NCBI RefSeq assembly: GCF_003182155.1
Contig: NZ_QGTG01000001.1
Coordinates: 1,240,744-1,304,743, forward strand
Length of the DNA: 64,000 bases
Source: Chitinophaga sp. S165
GTDB taxonomy: Bacteria; Bacteroidota; Bacteroidia; Chitinophagales; Chitinophagaceae
Direction: 5' to 3'
Part shown: positions 1-9,600 of the stretch, in pieces
How the letters are laid out: each line of letters opens with the position of its first letter
Position numbering within the stretch: the first letter of the stretch is position 1
The notes under the pieces: model-generated
Database searches by the model: none
Seen by the model: only the letters and a program-made list of their open reading frames with translations
Told to the model about the DNA's origin: nothing
Translations under genes and position numbers: made by a program

Positions 1-893
1 AACGCCATTTTCGAAGCAGGTACGGGAAACCCCATCTGCCCCAGGTATATACAAATTCCCAGGGCCTTCATGAAGGTAGACTTACCTGCCATATTAGCAC
101 CTGTCAGGAAAATTACATTACTGGCAGGAGTAATAACAATTGAATTTGCTACAGGCGTCGTTAACGAAGGATGGTAAAAATCTTCGAGGATAACGGTCTG
201 TTGTTCACGCGGCAAAGCAAGCGGGAAAGAGAAATTCTTTTCCGTAGTGATGCGGGCTACGGAGATATAAACGTCTGTTTGATAAAGCAGATAAAGTAGC
301 CGTTTCATTACGTCCCGTTGCCGGAAGCGGAGTACTTTATCGTACTCCGCAACTTTGGCAAAGGGTAGTTTTAGTCTGGCAGATTCATGTAACAACGGCT
401 GCAGTTCCTCCTCTTTCAGGAGTTGCTCTATAGCCGCAAGCTCTTTACCGTAAGAAATAGCCATTGCCTGTTGTTGTATACTTTCAGCAAACCGGATGGT
501 AGTTTGTAATATATAGATCAGGCTTTCTACGCCTTTCTCGATAGCTTTGTAGGCATTATCCCCGGCTATGAACTGATTCAACTTCCTGCTCAGATTATCC
601 TGCTGATCACTAAGCCGGCTGCGTTCATCAGTATTCTGTAAGTATTGCTCCGCCCCATCGAACCAGGTCGCATCGTAAGGAAAAGTCAGACCGTTGGCTC
701 CGAAGGAACGAATGGCAGTACTGCGTGCATTGATTGCATCCACTTCCGACAAAGGGTTGCGGAACATCTCCTCCAGTAGTTCTGATCCTCCTCTTGTATG
801 CGTGCGGTTGAAAATGGCATAGATACCATTGCTGCCGCCTTTACCGAAGATATTCAGATCATTCAGTGTTTGTTTATCCGTCATCAAGCTCAT
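1..893 (-). CDS. MutS-related DNA-binding ATPase, C-terminus cut by window edge
   Basis: I translated this gene directly; it is open from an ATG at 893 to the window edge (about 297 residues). It lacks the N-terminal mismatch-recognition domains of MutS and starts with the helical core/lever region (MSLMTDKQTLNDL...). Near the visible end it has a MutS-type Walker A segment, TGANMAGKST. Bacteroidota carry short MutS-like proteins of this layout whose role is not settled; mismatch repair should not be assumed. A second in-frame ATG lies at 884. The gene starts 12 bases after the stop of the ABC/GldG fusion gene, so it is probably the last gene of that row. Family confident, function unknown, end unseen. 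Confidence 0.85.
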   Translation of the reverse strand, partial: MSLMTDKQTLNDLNIFGKGGSNGIYAIFNRTHTRGGSELLEEMFRNPLSEVDAINARSTAIRSFGANGLTFPYDATWFDGAEQYLQNTDERSRLSDQQDNLSRKLNQFIAGDNAYKAIEKGVESLIYILQTTIRFAESIQQQAMAISYGKELAAIEQLLKEEELQPLLHESARLKLPFAKVAEYDKVLRFRQRDVMKRLLYLLYQTDVYISVARITTEKNFSFPLALPREQQTVILEDFYHPSLTTPVANSIVITPASNVIFLTGANMAGKSTFMKALGICIYLGQMGFPVPASKMA

Positions 894-905
894 ACCAGCG
901 AATAT

Positions 906-3209
906 TTATTTTCTTTTTCTTCTGATCAGCAATATGGTACTACCAATTAATAAGATTCCCGGGATGGCCCACATCAGCGCATACTTCGCCACTTTCACAC
1001 GCACCTTAGTGAGAGAAGTATCATTATCAGAAGAACGCGGACGGCTTACATCCACCGGTACGGTACCATAAGATAACCAGTGGAACATGCCTGGTATAAA
1101 CGAGAAGTTAGAAGCACCATAACGCCTTATTGGCGGGTTCATACCACCGTTACTAATACAGTCGGCATCTCCCATGATCATAATACGCTGTTCTTTATTT
1201 CCTACCTTTCTTGAAACGGCATAGGCAGTCACAAAACTGTCCACCTTTTCACCGGATGCAACATCTACTGAAGCAGAATCATTAACGAAGTCGATTGTCT
1301 GCAGCTCATTCCATGTTTTCATTGTATCTATAGTCTGCAACACGGGAACTGCTTTAAAACCTTTATCAGGGCTAAATTGCAGGCCAGCACTTTTCACCAT
1401 ACCGACATATCTGTGCTGCTCGCGCATTAGTCTGAATATTGGTGCAACATTCTCAGCAGCTTCTGTAGCTATTGCCATGACAACGTTTCCTGCTACATCA
1501 ATTTTAGGCTGTACCAGCTGACCAGGAATAGTTTTAACACCAAACTGCCCGATAAAAGATTCCATTATAGGCGAACCCGGTTTGAGTGTGATGGCGAGGT
1601 TACCGCCATTCGCAATGTAGGCATCCAGTTTCTTCTTAGTAGCAGTATCCATTGCTTCCTTCATATCTGAAATAACAATGATGTCGATTCCTTTCGGGAT
1701 CTCTTTATCGCCGCTAAGATCAAGTGGTTCTACATCACATCCCTGATTGGTCAGTGCATAACGGAAAGTTTTTACAGAAGAGAAGAGTGTATAGTCTTTC
1801 AGTCTATCGCCTTCAATACTTCTTTCTCCATGCCCTTGCAGGAAACCGATCTTTGGCAGTTTCATAACCATTCTCTTGAACATAGCTGAGACTTCTCCTT
1901 CATCAGGGAATTTCATCATGTCCTCATAAATCCTCAGCCAGGCCTTCTGTCCATTTCCCCTTTCAACCAAACGAACAAAGGTGTTGCCCTCATCTGTCAG
2001 GTTGATCTGTTTTTTGATCTGCTCTGGCGTCAGGAACATATCAATATCCAGATCGCGGATAGCCGCTTCTTTTTGAGCGATTTCGGCGAGCGTCTTATTT
2101 TTATACACATAATCCAGGCGCGGATTATTGCTAGGCTTATCGTAGTAATAAACGTACTTAAGCTTAGTTTCCGGTTTAAAGCGGATATATTGTTTTAAAC
2201 GCTGTTTATCTTCATTCACCTGACTGGGAATACCATTGTAGTACTCTCTGTCAAGCAGGTTCACGTAGGTAGTGATTGTCAGATCACCATCCAGTTTAGC
2301 CATAATAGCCTGGCTATTGGGCGTAAGCGTATTGCGCTTCGTTTCTGTAGTATCGTAATATGCCATCAGTATAGGACGGGAGGTAGCATAACCCAGCATC
2401 ATCGCCAGCACTACCACCACCGAGTACTTGCCCCATACCAGTGCATATGAAGCATGAGTTCTGTTAGCCTGTAATTTCTGAATACTCAGGGTTAAGAACA
2501 TGGCAACGACTATAATAAAATACAGTACATCTTCACTGCAGATCAATCCACTTATCATTTCGTTACAACGACCTGAAATAGAAAGCCAGTAGGTGATATC
2601 ACGAATAAAATCTATTTCCTGCCATACCTTATTCATGTAGCTGAGTGCAGCCAGCAGCACAAGTGTTCCCAATGCGGCAACCACCTGGTAAGAAGTGAGG
2701 CATGACATAAAAAGACCAATAGCGGCATATGCGCACATCAGGAGGTACAACGACAATAACCCCGAGCATACAGAAGGCAGGTCGAAGTGTGCAACACTGC
2801 ACATCGCTATCACTACATATATCATCAGTATACCGACAAGCATGAGGCTGTAAAGCATCATAGCGGTGAATTTCCCATAAATGATCTGTGCAGAGGTTAC
2901 AGGTGAAGAGTACAATAACTTGATAGAACCACTGCTAAGCTCACGGCTCATCAATCCCATGGTCAGCAGAGGCATATACAGATAGAGATATCCCTGAACA
3001 GTCTTAAACAGACCGATCTCGCCTGAAAATATGGAAGCTGTGATAAAGGAATTACCAAAACCTATCTCCTTTGCGCGAAGGATCTCCTGCAAATGCTCGA
3101 CAAAAGCCATTCCTGTCTGGAAGGCAAAAACGACCAATATCATCCAGGCAATAGGCGAATAAAATAAGGTAAACAATTCTGCCTTGGCGATCTTAAAAAT
3201 GCGTCTCAT
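906..3209 (-). CDS. ABC-2 permease fused to GldG-like periplasmic domain
   Basis: This 767-residue inner-membrane protein joins two units. Residues about 1-245 form an ABC-2 type permease with about six membrane segments, starting MRRIFKIAKAELFTLFYSP as GldF-type permeases do. After another membrane segment near 257-277 comes a large periplasmic GldG/IFT52-like region (about 280-735) and a final membrane anchor followed by RRKRK. In Flavobacterium, GldF and GldG are separate proteins that work with GldA in gliding; here they are one chain. The ATPase gene lies 21 bases upstream and should be its motor. The substrate is not visible. Gliding is only one possibility, since this fusion is also common in non-gliding Bacteroidota. 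Confidence 0.9.
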   Translation of the reverse strand: MRRIFKIAKAELFTLFYSPIAWMILVVFAFQTGMAFVEHLQEILRAKEIGFGNSFITASIFSGEIGLFKTVQGYLYLYMPLLTMGLMSRELSSGSIKLLYSSPVTSAQIIYGKFTAMMLYSLMLVGILMIYVVIAMCSVAHFDLPSVCSGLLSLYLLMCAYAAIGLFMSCLTSYQVVAALGTLVLLAALSYMNKVWQEIDFIRDITYWLSISGRCNEMISGLICSEDVLYFIIVVAMFLTLSIQKLQANRTHASYALVWGKYSVVVVLAMMLGYATSRPILMAYYDTTETKRNTLTPNSQAIMAKLDGDLTITTYVNLLDREYYNGIPSQVNEDKQRLKQYIRFKPETKLKYVYYYDKPSNNPRLDYVYKNKTLAEIAQKEAAIRDLDIDMFLTPEQIKKQINLTDEGNTFVRLVERGNGQKAWLRIYEDMMKFPDEGEVSAMFKRMVMKLPKIGFLQGHGERSIEGDRLKDYTLFSSVKTFRYALTNQGCDVEPLDLSGDKEIPKGIDIIVISDMKEAMDTATKKKLDAYIANGGNLAITLKPGSPIMESFIGQFGVKTIPGQLVQPKIDVAGNVVMAIATEAAENVAPIFRLMREQHRYVGMVKSAGLQFSPDKGFKAVPVLQTIDTMKTWNELQTIDFVNDSASVDVASGEKVDSFVTAYAVSRKVGNKEQRIMIMGDADCISNGGMNPPIRRYGASNFSFIPGMFHWLSYGTVPVDVSRPRSSDNDTSLTKVRVKVAKYALMWAIPGILLIGSTILLIRRKRK

Positions 3210-3230
3210 TTAATATCTTATTATCAGCTT

Positions 3231-4160
3231 TTATTTATTTGATTTCTTTGACAGTCTGGCAAACACTTCATCCAGCGAACTTTTCTCTATGATCAGTTCC
3301 ATCAGTCCCCAGTCCTGGTTCACACTGGCAGCAGCAAAACGTTGCGCAGTTTTCTTTTCACCATCATAACCAAGACGGTAACGGTAAGGAGCCAGTTGCT
3401 CTACCGATCTGATACCTTCCACACTCATCAATGCATCACTTACAGGAGGTGTATCCAGTGTTACTACGAGTGTATTAGGCTCTATATAATTATCAAACAT
3501 TTCCAGTGAACCTGAAAATACCATCTGTCCTTCTTCGATCATTTTAATTTCCCTACAGGTGGCCTGCACTTCTGTGAGAATGTGTGTAGAGAGCAATACA
3601 GCGCGGTCAAGTGCAATCTGTTTGATCAGGTTACGCACTTCAACTATCTGATTAGGGTCCAGGCCATTGGTCGGCTCATCCAGTACCACAAACTTCGGAT
3701 TGTGCACGATAGCCTGCGCAATGCCCACACGCTGCTGATATCCACCGGAGAGATTACGAAGCAACCGTTCCCTGAAATGCGCTACACCACATCTTTCGAG
3801 TACATCTGTGACCGATTTCTTTATCTGGTCTTTTTCTACCATTCTCAACTCGGCGCAATAGGTTAAGTATTCTTCTACCGTAAAGTCGAGATACAATGGC
3901 AGCTTCTGCGGCATAAAACCAATATTACGCTTAGCAGCTACAGGATCATTCTTCAGGTTGATACCATTGATAAATACTTCTCCTTTAGACTGCTTTAACA
4001 CCCCACAGATGATATTCATTGTGGTAGATTTACCAGCTCCGTTGGAACCCAGTAGTCCTACAACTCCCTGGCTGCTGATCTCAAAATTTATGTCTCTGAC
4101 CGCCCACTGTGATGCGTACCGGTGAGACAAGTTTTCAACTTTTACGATGGTATTTTCCAT
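3231..4160 (-). CDS. ABC transporter ATP-binding protein
   Basis: A 309-residue cytoplasmic ATPase of the ABC-2 exporter class. Visible motifs in order: Walker A GSNGAGKST near residue 40, Q-loop region GFMPQ, signature LSGGYQQRVG, Walker B FVVLDEPTNGLD, and the switch histidine in LLSTHIL. The C-terminal extension of about 90 residues is typical of drug/NosF-type ATPases. It starts at an ATG with a 140-base gap upstream and is followed 21 bases later by the permease/GldG fusion, which is its likely membrane partner. It is less like GldA than like generic ABC-2 ATPases, so I give no gld symbol. Confidence 0.92.
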   Translation of the reverse strand: MENTIVKVENLSHRYASQWAVRDINFEISSQGVVGLLGSNGAGKSTTMNIICGVLKQSKGEVFINGINLKNDPVAAKRNIGFMPQKLPLYLDFTVEEYLTYCAELRMVEKDQIKKSVTDVLERCGVAHFRERLLRNLSGGYQQRVGIAQAIVHNPKFVVLDEPTNGLDPNQIVEVRNLIKQIALDRAVLLSTHILTEVQATCREIKMIEEGQMVFSGSLEMFDNYIEPNTLVVTLDTPPVSDALMSVEGIRSVEQLAPYRYRLGYDGEKKTAQRFAAASVNQDWGLMELIIEKSSLDEVFARLSKKSNK

Positions 4161-4252
4161 TCATTACGGATTATCAAATAATAAAATAGCTGGCGTAAGC
4201 CTGTGCTTACACTATTAATGGCATAAATATGAATCTGGGGGAAGTACCGGTC

Positions 4253-4291
4253 TTCCGATTGCCCGGGGACTTTAACCCCAGGCAATTGGAA
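4253..4291. other. Intergenic hairpin without a T-tract
   Basis: Arms TTCCGATTGCC and GGCAATTGGAA plus GGGG/CCCC around the loop actttaa give a long near-perfect hairpin with two mismatches. It lies just after the stop of the 4302-5225 lipoprotein gene, where a leftward terminator would be expected, but neither strand has a T-run next to it. It may stabilise the mRNA 3' end. Confidence 0.4.
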
Positions 4292-4301
4292 GGGATAAAT
4301 A

Positions 4302-5225
4302 TCAATATGTGGCGTTTGCAATAGCGCGTACGTCAATATTGAACTTGGATCTATAGTAGTTGACCAGTAAGTCAAATTTTTGTTTGATCATCGGATATGC
4401 GAGATATGACGCCATCTGAGCATCGGTACGGGTAAGGATAGCATTAAGGTAGGTCGTAATGTCATTACTCTTCGCCTGTGGCCAGGAATAAGTGCCATAG
4501 TACCACTCAGATGCAGACCCGTCGGCACCGTAAGAGGACGGTAAAAAACCTCTTTGCCTGAAGGCCTCGACGTTATCCGGATTAGCAGCATTTATCGGAG
4601 ATGCAGGATAAGTTTCATAATCACTAACATCATAAAAAGAAGTTGGTATATCCATGATCTTGTTCTGGATATAGTAGTTCCAGATAACTCCTATCAATAT
4701 ATTTCTCTTTTCAACCTTCGCTGCGGACGTCATTGTGCGTAAGGACGCGTTCATCCCTGCGAAGGTGATAGATTTGCCTACTACTTTATAGTCGAAATAC
4801 AGGTATTCCCTACCCGGCGGAAATCCCACACGATATTGCTTGATCGTATCGGCCATCATCACACGATAAGGAATACCCTGATCTTTCTTAAAGTCTTCCG
4901 GCAAAAATTTAAGCCAGATGTCATCCAGGAAATTCAGCATATCCATTGTATAGGCCGGGTTACCCAATACAGCTGTATCGATCTTAGAGAACCCTCCACC
5001 GGTAGACGGCACCCACAGGAAGTCCTTCTGTGTAAACTTGTACAAGAAGTAGGATCCGTATGTATTGAAAAGGGATTGGATCTTATCATTAGCATCAGCC
5101 GGAGCATCTCCCTGAGGCAGGACATAATCTACCGGCACATCAATAGGCGGACCGATAGCTGGTTCTTTTTTGCAGGAGAACAGCGCAAGGCAGCAAAGGC
5201 AGTTGATAAAAAATATATACTTCAT
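4302..5225 (-). CDS. SusCD-linked lipoprotein of the zinc metallohydrolase type, active site lost
   Basis: A 307-residue lipoprotein: signal peptide with lipobox LALFSC (Cys18) followed by KKE. It follows a SusC/SusD pair and matches the layout of the 'substrate import-associated zinc metallohydrolase' lipoproteins. Members normally have HExxH about 180 residues in, within a segment like ...FHEFAHILHQ. Here the aligned place reads IWNYYIQNK (residues 181-189), so both metal-binding His and the Glu are replaced. The downstream family signature (PTSFYDVSDYE, NVEAFRQRGFLPSSYG) is intact and the reading frame is clean, so it is not a simple pseudogene. It is probably a surface accessory that binds rather than cuts. 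The family assignment rests on memory of the family, not on a search. Confidence 0.72.
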   Translation of the reverse strand: MKYIFFINCLCCLALFSCKKEPAIGPPIDVPVDYVLPQGDAPADANDKIQSLFNTYGSYFLYKFTQKDFLWVPSTGGGFSKIDTAVLGNPAYTMDMLNFLDDIWLKFLPEDFKKDQGIPYRVMMADTIKQYRVGFPPGREYLYFDYKVVGKSITFAGMNASLRTMTSAAKVEKRNILIGVIWNYYIQNKIMDIPTSFYDVSDYETYPASPINAANPDNVEAFRQRGFLPSSYGADGSASEWYYGTYSWPQAKSNDITTYLNAILTRTDAQMASYLAYPMIKQKFDLLVNYYRSKFNIDVRAIANATY

Positions 5226-5251
5226 AGATAATGAATTGCTTGTTAGTATTA

Positions 5252-6676
5252 TTATTGTCCGACTCTGTCAGGCATCTGACCAGATACACTCTGTTTAAGT
5301 CCGGCGTTTCTCAGTATCACACTTGTAGGAAAAGGCAGTACATACATAGGATCTCCTTCCTTGAGTTTGTATTGCAGTACGCTTTCTCCCAGATCATGTT
5401 GATAACGATGTGAGATCTCAGGCATACCATAGCGGCGCAGATCGAACCAACGGAAGCATTCGTAGCAGAACTCTTTACGGCGCTCGTCTCTCACAGCCTG
5501 CAGTAAGGCGGCTTTATCGCTGATCACTTCATCAACATATCCTTCGATACGTTTACGTCTTAAATCGTTCAGGTCTTTCAGTGCAGTACCCAGATCATCC
5601 AATTGTACACTTGCCTCTGCCCTGTTAAGCAAAGCTTCTGAAGAGCGAAGCGTTTGTGCCAGATCGAGCCCGGTAGGAAGTTTTGAAGCAAGCGATACAC
5701 CTGTATTCTGTAAAGAAAAACCAACGCTGAACCTTGCATCCTTCCTGTCGAATGTGGAAAGGAATTTTACAGCAGGTACATAAGTGCTTTGGTTAGGCTG
5801 TGTATTGCCGCCAAACAGCCACTCTACTTCGGGATTGTTGTAAGTGAGCCATGTGCCGGAATGTTCATCCAGCGAAGTCATGTCTACCAATTTGCCTCCC
5901 TGCTCAAAAACTTTATTAGCTTCAGCAACGCTCTCTTTCCATTTTTCCATATACAGGAATACCCGGGACAACAGAATGTGAATAGCAGGTTGATTGATAT
6001 GATAGTCTTTACGCATGATCGGCAAAGGGTCCATCAGTGATGACGCTTCCTGTAAGTCATGTACCACCAATTCATATACATCAGCAACTGTAGCCTGTTC
6101 CAGCGGAGTAGCGACAATACCTGATGTAAGCTTTAATGGCACACAAAGCGACTGCGGGTTGTGGTTATAGGGCTCTCCGTATAAGTTGGCCAAACGGAAG
6201 TAATACATGGCACGTACAGCCAATGCTTCACCCTTTACCCTGTCTTTCTCCTGCTGCGTACCTATCGATTTGTCGATATTTTCCAGTACTGCATTACAAC
6301 CCATAATCCTGGTATAGTACTGTGCATAGGCTGTAGCGGAAGGATCTTCAGCGATCAACTCGCCCACTCCATTCCTGTCGGCCAGTTTAGGCTGCCAGGT
6401 ATACCATAAGTAATTGAGCTGCGCTTCATAAGTACCAACAACATTTGAAGGATCGTTGTCATACTCCAGGAAAAAGTCTACATCATCATCCATGAAATAC
6501 AGGAAGTTCATAGGCTCTGAATTATCCATGTATCCGGACCCTATCAGTAATTCCCTGAAGTCGATAGCTGTTTTAGGGATCACTTCACTCTGCGATTTCT
6601 CTTCCAGAAATTTAGAACAACTGCTTAAGGTGAGCAGACCGGCAATACCGGTTATTAAGAATAACTTTAGTTTCAT
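5252..6676 (-). CDS. RagB/SusD family nutrient-uptake lipoprotein
   Basis: A 474-residue outer-membrane surface lipoprotein: MKLKLFLITGIAGLLTLSSC gives the lipobox LSSC. SusD hallmarks are the TPR-like helices (RVKGEALAVRAMYYFRLANLYG) in the first half and the C-terminal RDERRKEFCYECFRWFDLRRYG block. It binds the substrate as lid of the SusC barrel encoded directly upstream. I start at ATG 6676 because the in-frame start further up is only a TTG and the signal peptide begins here. The SusC stop lies 11 bases upstream. The substrate cannot be told; no glycoside hydrolase or peptidase lies in the locus. Confidence 0.93.
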   Translation of the reverse strand: MKLKLFLITGIAGLLTLSSCSKFLEEKSQSEVIPKTAIDFRELLIGSGYMDNSEPMNFLYFMDDDVDFFLEYDNDPSNVVGTYEAQLNYLWYTWQPKLADRNGVGELIAEDPSATAYAQYYTRIMGCNAVLENIDKSIGTQQEKDRVKGEALAVRAMYYFRLANLYGEPYNHNPQSLCVPLKLTSGIVATPLEQATVADVYELVVHDLQEASSLMDPLPIMRKDYHINQPAIHILLSRVFLYMEKWKESVAEANKVFEQGGKLVDMTSLDEHSGTWLTYNNPEVEWLFGGNTQPNQSTYVPAVKFLSTFDRKDARFSVGFSLQNTGVSLASKLPTGLDLAQTLRSSEALLNRAEASVQLDDLGTALKDLNDLRRKRIEGYVDEVISDKAALLQAVRDERRKEFCYECFRWFDLRRYGMPEISHRYQHDLGESVLQYKLKEGDPMYVLPFPTSVILRNAGLKQSVSGQMPDRVGQ

Positions 6677-6687
6677 GCGCTTCAATG

Positions 6688-9600
6688 TTAGAGTGTCATG
6701 TTAAATGAAATCGACGCCATACGTCTTGCAGGCCAGCCTGCTGTTTCAGGATCATACCCTCTCCACTTCTCATCGAAGCTGATCAGGAAAGGATTGGTTA
6801 AGCTGAGTGAGGTGCTCAAACGCTTAATGTGTATTCTTTCAAGGATTGATTGTCCGAATTCATAGTTAAGGGATAGCTGACGACAACGAATAAAGTCCGC
6901 ATTTGCCACCATATAATCGGATGAGTTATACATCGTAAATGGCGTCAGGGTAGTAGATCTGTTTAATTGTGGTAAAGTCAACTCATAGTAGCGTGGATTG
7001 CCCGGAGGAATAACCGGTACATCAGTATGTAATTCATCTCCGGGATGCTGCCAGCGGTCTTTCAGGATACGCGGAACATTCTGTTCAGGTGTTGGCGCGC
7101 CACTGGCATTATAAAATGCGGGTATACGCTTGCTGGCGCCAAATGCCACTGCAAACTGCGCATAGAATGATATGTTCCTGTATCTCACCATCGTGTTCGC
7201 GCCACCGGAAAAATCAGGGTCCAGCTTTCCGGATTTCACAAGGAAGTCAAGATCATTTGCTGTAAGCTTAATATCCATATTGTTAAACATAGGGATACCG
7301 TTATTGTGGTTAAGTCCTGCATATGAGTAAGAATAGAAAGTAGAGTATGCCTCACCGTTAACAATAGCCTGACCATTCAAATAATCCTCAAGCATATTCA
7401 CCCGTTCATTCTCTTTCACCTTATTCTTTGCCACGCCCGTGTTTACAGACAACTGCCAGGTGAAGTCCTTCGTTTTAACAGGGACGATACTTACTATCAG
7501 ATCATATCCACGGTTTTCCATTTGCGAGCCAAAAACTGTTGCTGCAGCCATACCGTTTTCAACAGGCACCTGGTGGGTAGCAAGTACATTACTGATCTTT
7601 CCGTAATAGTTGGCAGTGGCATTCAACCGGCCATTCCAAAAAGAGATATCCAGTCCAAAATTCCAGGTCCTTGTTTTTTCCCATCCCAGATCAGGGTATG
7701 GCAGGGACTTAATATTGAGCGTATATTGTTTGAACTGACTGTTCAGTCCTCCGTCTGTAGCAATGAGATACGGAGAAACCGCTTCTACCGCGTTCCCCTG
7801 GAAGCCATAGGTAGCGGAGAGGTCCAGCGCATTCAACCAACTGCTGGTACTGAGAAATTTCTCGTTGGCCACACGCCATCTTCCGCCTAAAGACCATGTA
7901 GGTTGAAAACGTTTGTTCTTATCCTGACCAAAACGGTTAGAGGCATCGAGGCGGGCGTTAAAGTTGAAGATATAACGGGAGTCATAAGCATATACAGCTG
8001 AGAAATATTCACTGAGGAAATTGCTTTCCTGGTTTACAATGCGCGAATTAAGACGCATCTCCTCGTGCAGACTAGCGGCACCGTTATTGGTGATCATTGC
8101 CGGCATTAAAGGTACCGGGGCAAAGCTTTCACCACGATAACGCAGATAACCGTAACGGGTGTTTAAACTACCTTCTGTAATGGAAGATCTTGCTTCCACC
8201 CCGCCTTGCAGGGTCATACTATGGCGTTGGCCAAACAAGCGGTTGTATATAAGGGCGTTCCTGACGGTATACCCTCTGACGGAAGCACCTTCCAGCTGGG
8301 TCAGTCCTCCGAAAGGCAGGCGGCTCGCCAGTTCTTCAGGGCTGTTGGACGATACACTGCCAAACTCATACCCTCTGTATTGAGTAGCAAAATAAGAGAG
8401 CTCTGTAGCAAAGGATTTCAGGCTGGAGGTGGCTGAAGTGTAAGCCAGGAGGCCCTGGTACTCCAGGCCTTTTGCCAACTCGTAACGCACGTCAATAGTT
8501 GACCCCAGCGTGGTGGTAGTGTTCTTATTGCCGGTATTGTTTAATTCATTCTGGATATTGTACAGGTATGAGAATTTACTGGGAATAGAAGTACTGGCGA
8601 TGGTGCTTACTTTTTCGTGGAAGAAGAACGTTCCGTCATCATTATACATAGGGATTGTTCTGGCTGTTTTGTAAGCGTAATCAAAAGGCGCCACGCCATA
8701 TCCAAAACCATCGGTTTCACGGATCGTACCATTCAACAGGAAGTTCACAGTCAGCTTTTTACCAAATTTCAGTGTCGTATTAGTAGAAGCGGAAAAAGTG
8801 GTCAGATCATTTCCTTTCGCTTCACCTTTCTGCTGTTGCATATTAAATGAAGTTCTGTTCATGATCTTTTCTGTTCCTCCTGAAATGCTGACGCTGTGGG
8901 ACTGGTTAAATGAATTGCGAAAGAGCAGTTTAAACCAATCTGTATTCTGGTTTTCCATTTTCCTGTACCTGGCTAAATAAGTCGGGTAGTCAATTTCCTT
9001 ATTCTGCAATTGCTGAATAAGCTCACCATAACCAATTGGGAGAACGGTATTGGTATAACTGTCACGATTGGCATATACCTCTTTGGAGAACTGCATCAGT
9101 TCTTGTGAGTTCATCAGATCATACATGCGATAATCCGGGCGCTGGCCAACAGAAAAACTGTTGGAATAAGAAACAGCCAACTGGCCGGGACGTCCTTTCT
9201 TGGTAGTGAGAACGATCACGCCATTTGCAGCCTGTGAACCATAAATGGCGGTGGCAGACGCATCTTTCAATACGGTAATGGTTTCTATATCATTAGGATT
9301 GAGCCAGGCGATAGCGTTAGAGGCAATCAGCCTGAGCTCGGAAACATCACCAGCAAGAGAACCGTTACCATTAGGGATAGGAAGCGGGTCACGCTGGATG
9401 ATCCCATCAACAACCCACAGCGGTTCCTGGTTGCCCAGGATAGTAGATGTACCACGGATGCGGATCTTAGGACTGGAACCTACCTGTCCTGTCTGTGTCA
9501 TTACAGACATACCCGGAACGACACCCTGCAACATCTGGTCGATCGTCGTTTCACCGGCAATTTTGATATCATCGGCCTTTACTGAATATACCGCTCCAAC

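Noticed and set aside
3231..4160. GldA gliding ATPase
   Set aside because: The motifs fit any ABC-2 ATPase and the sequence is not close to GldA as I remember it, so I gave no gene symbol.
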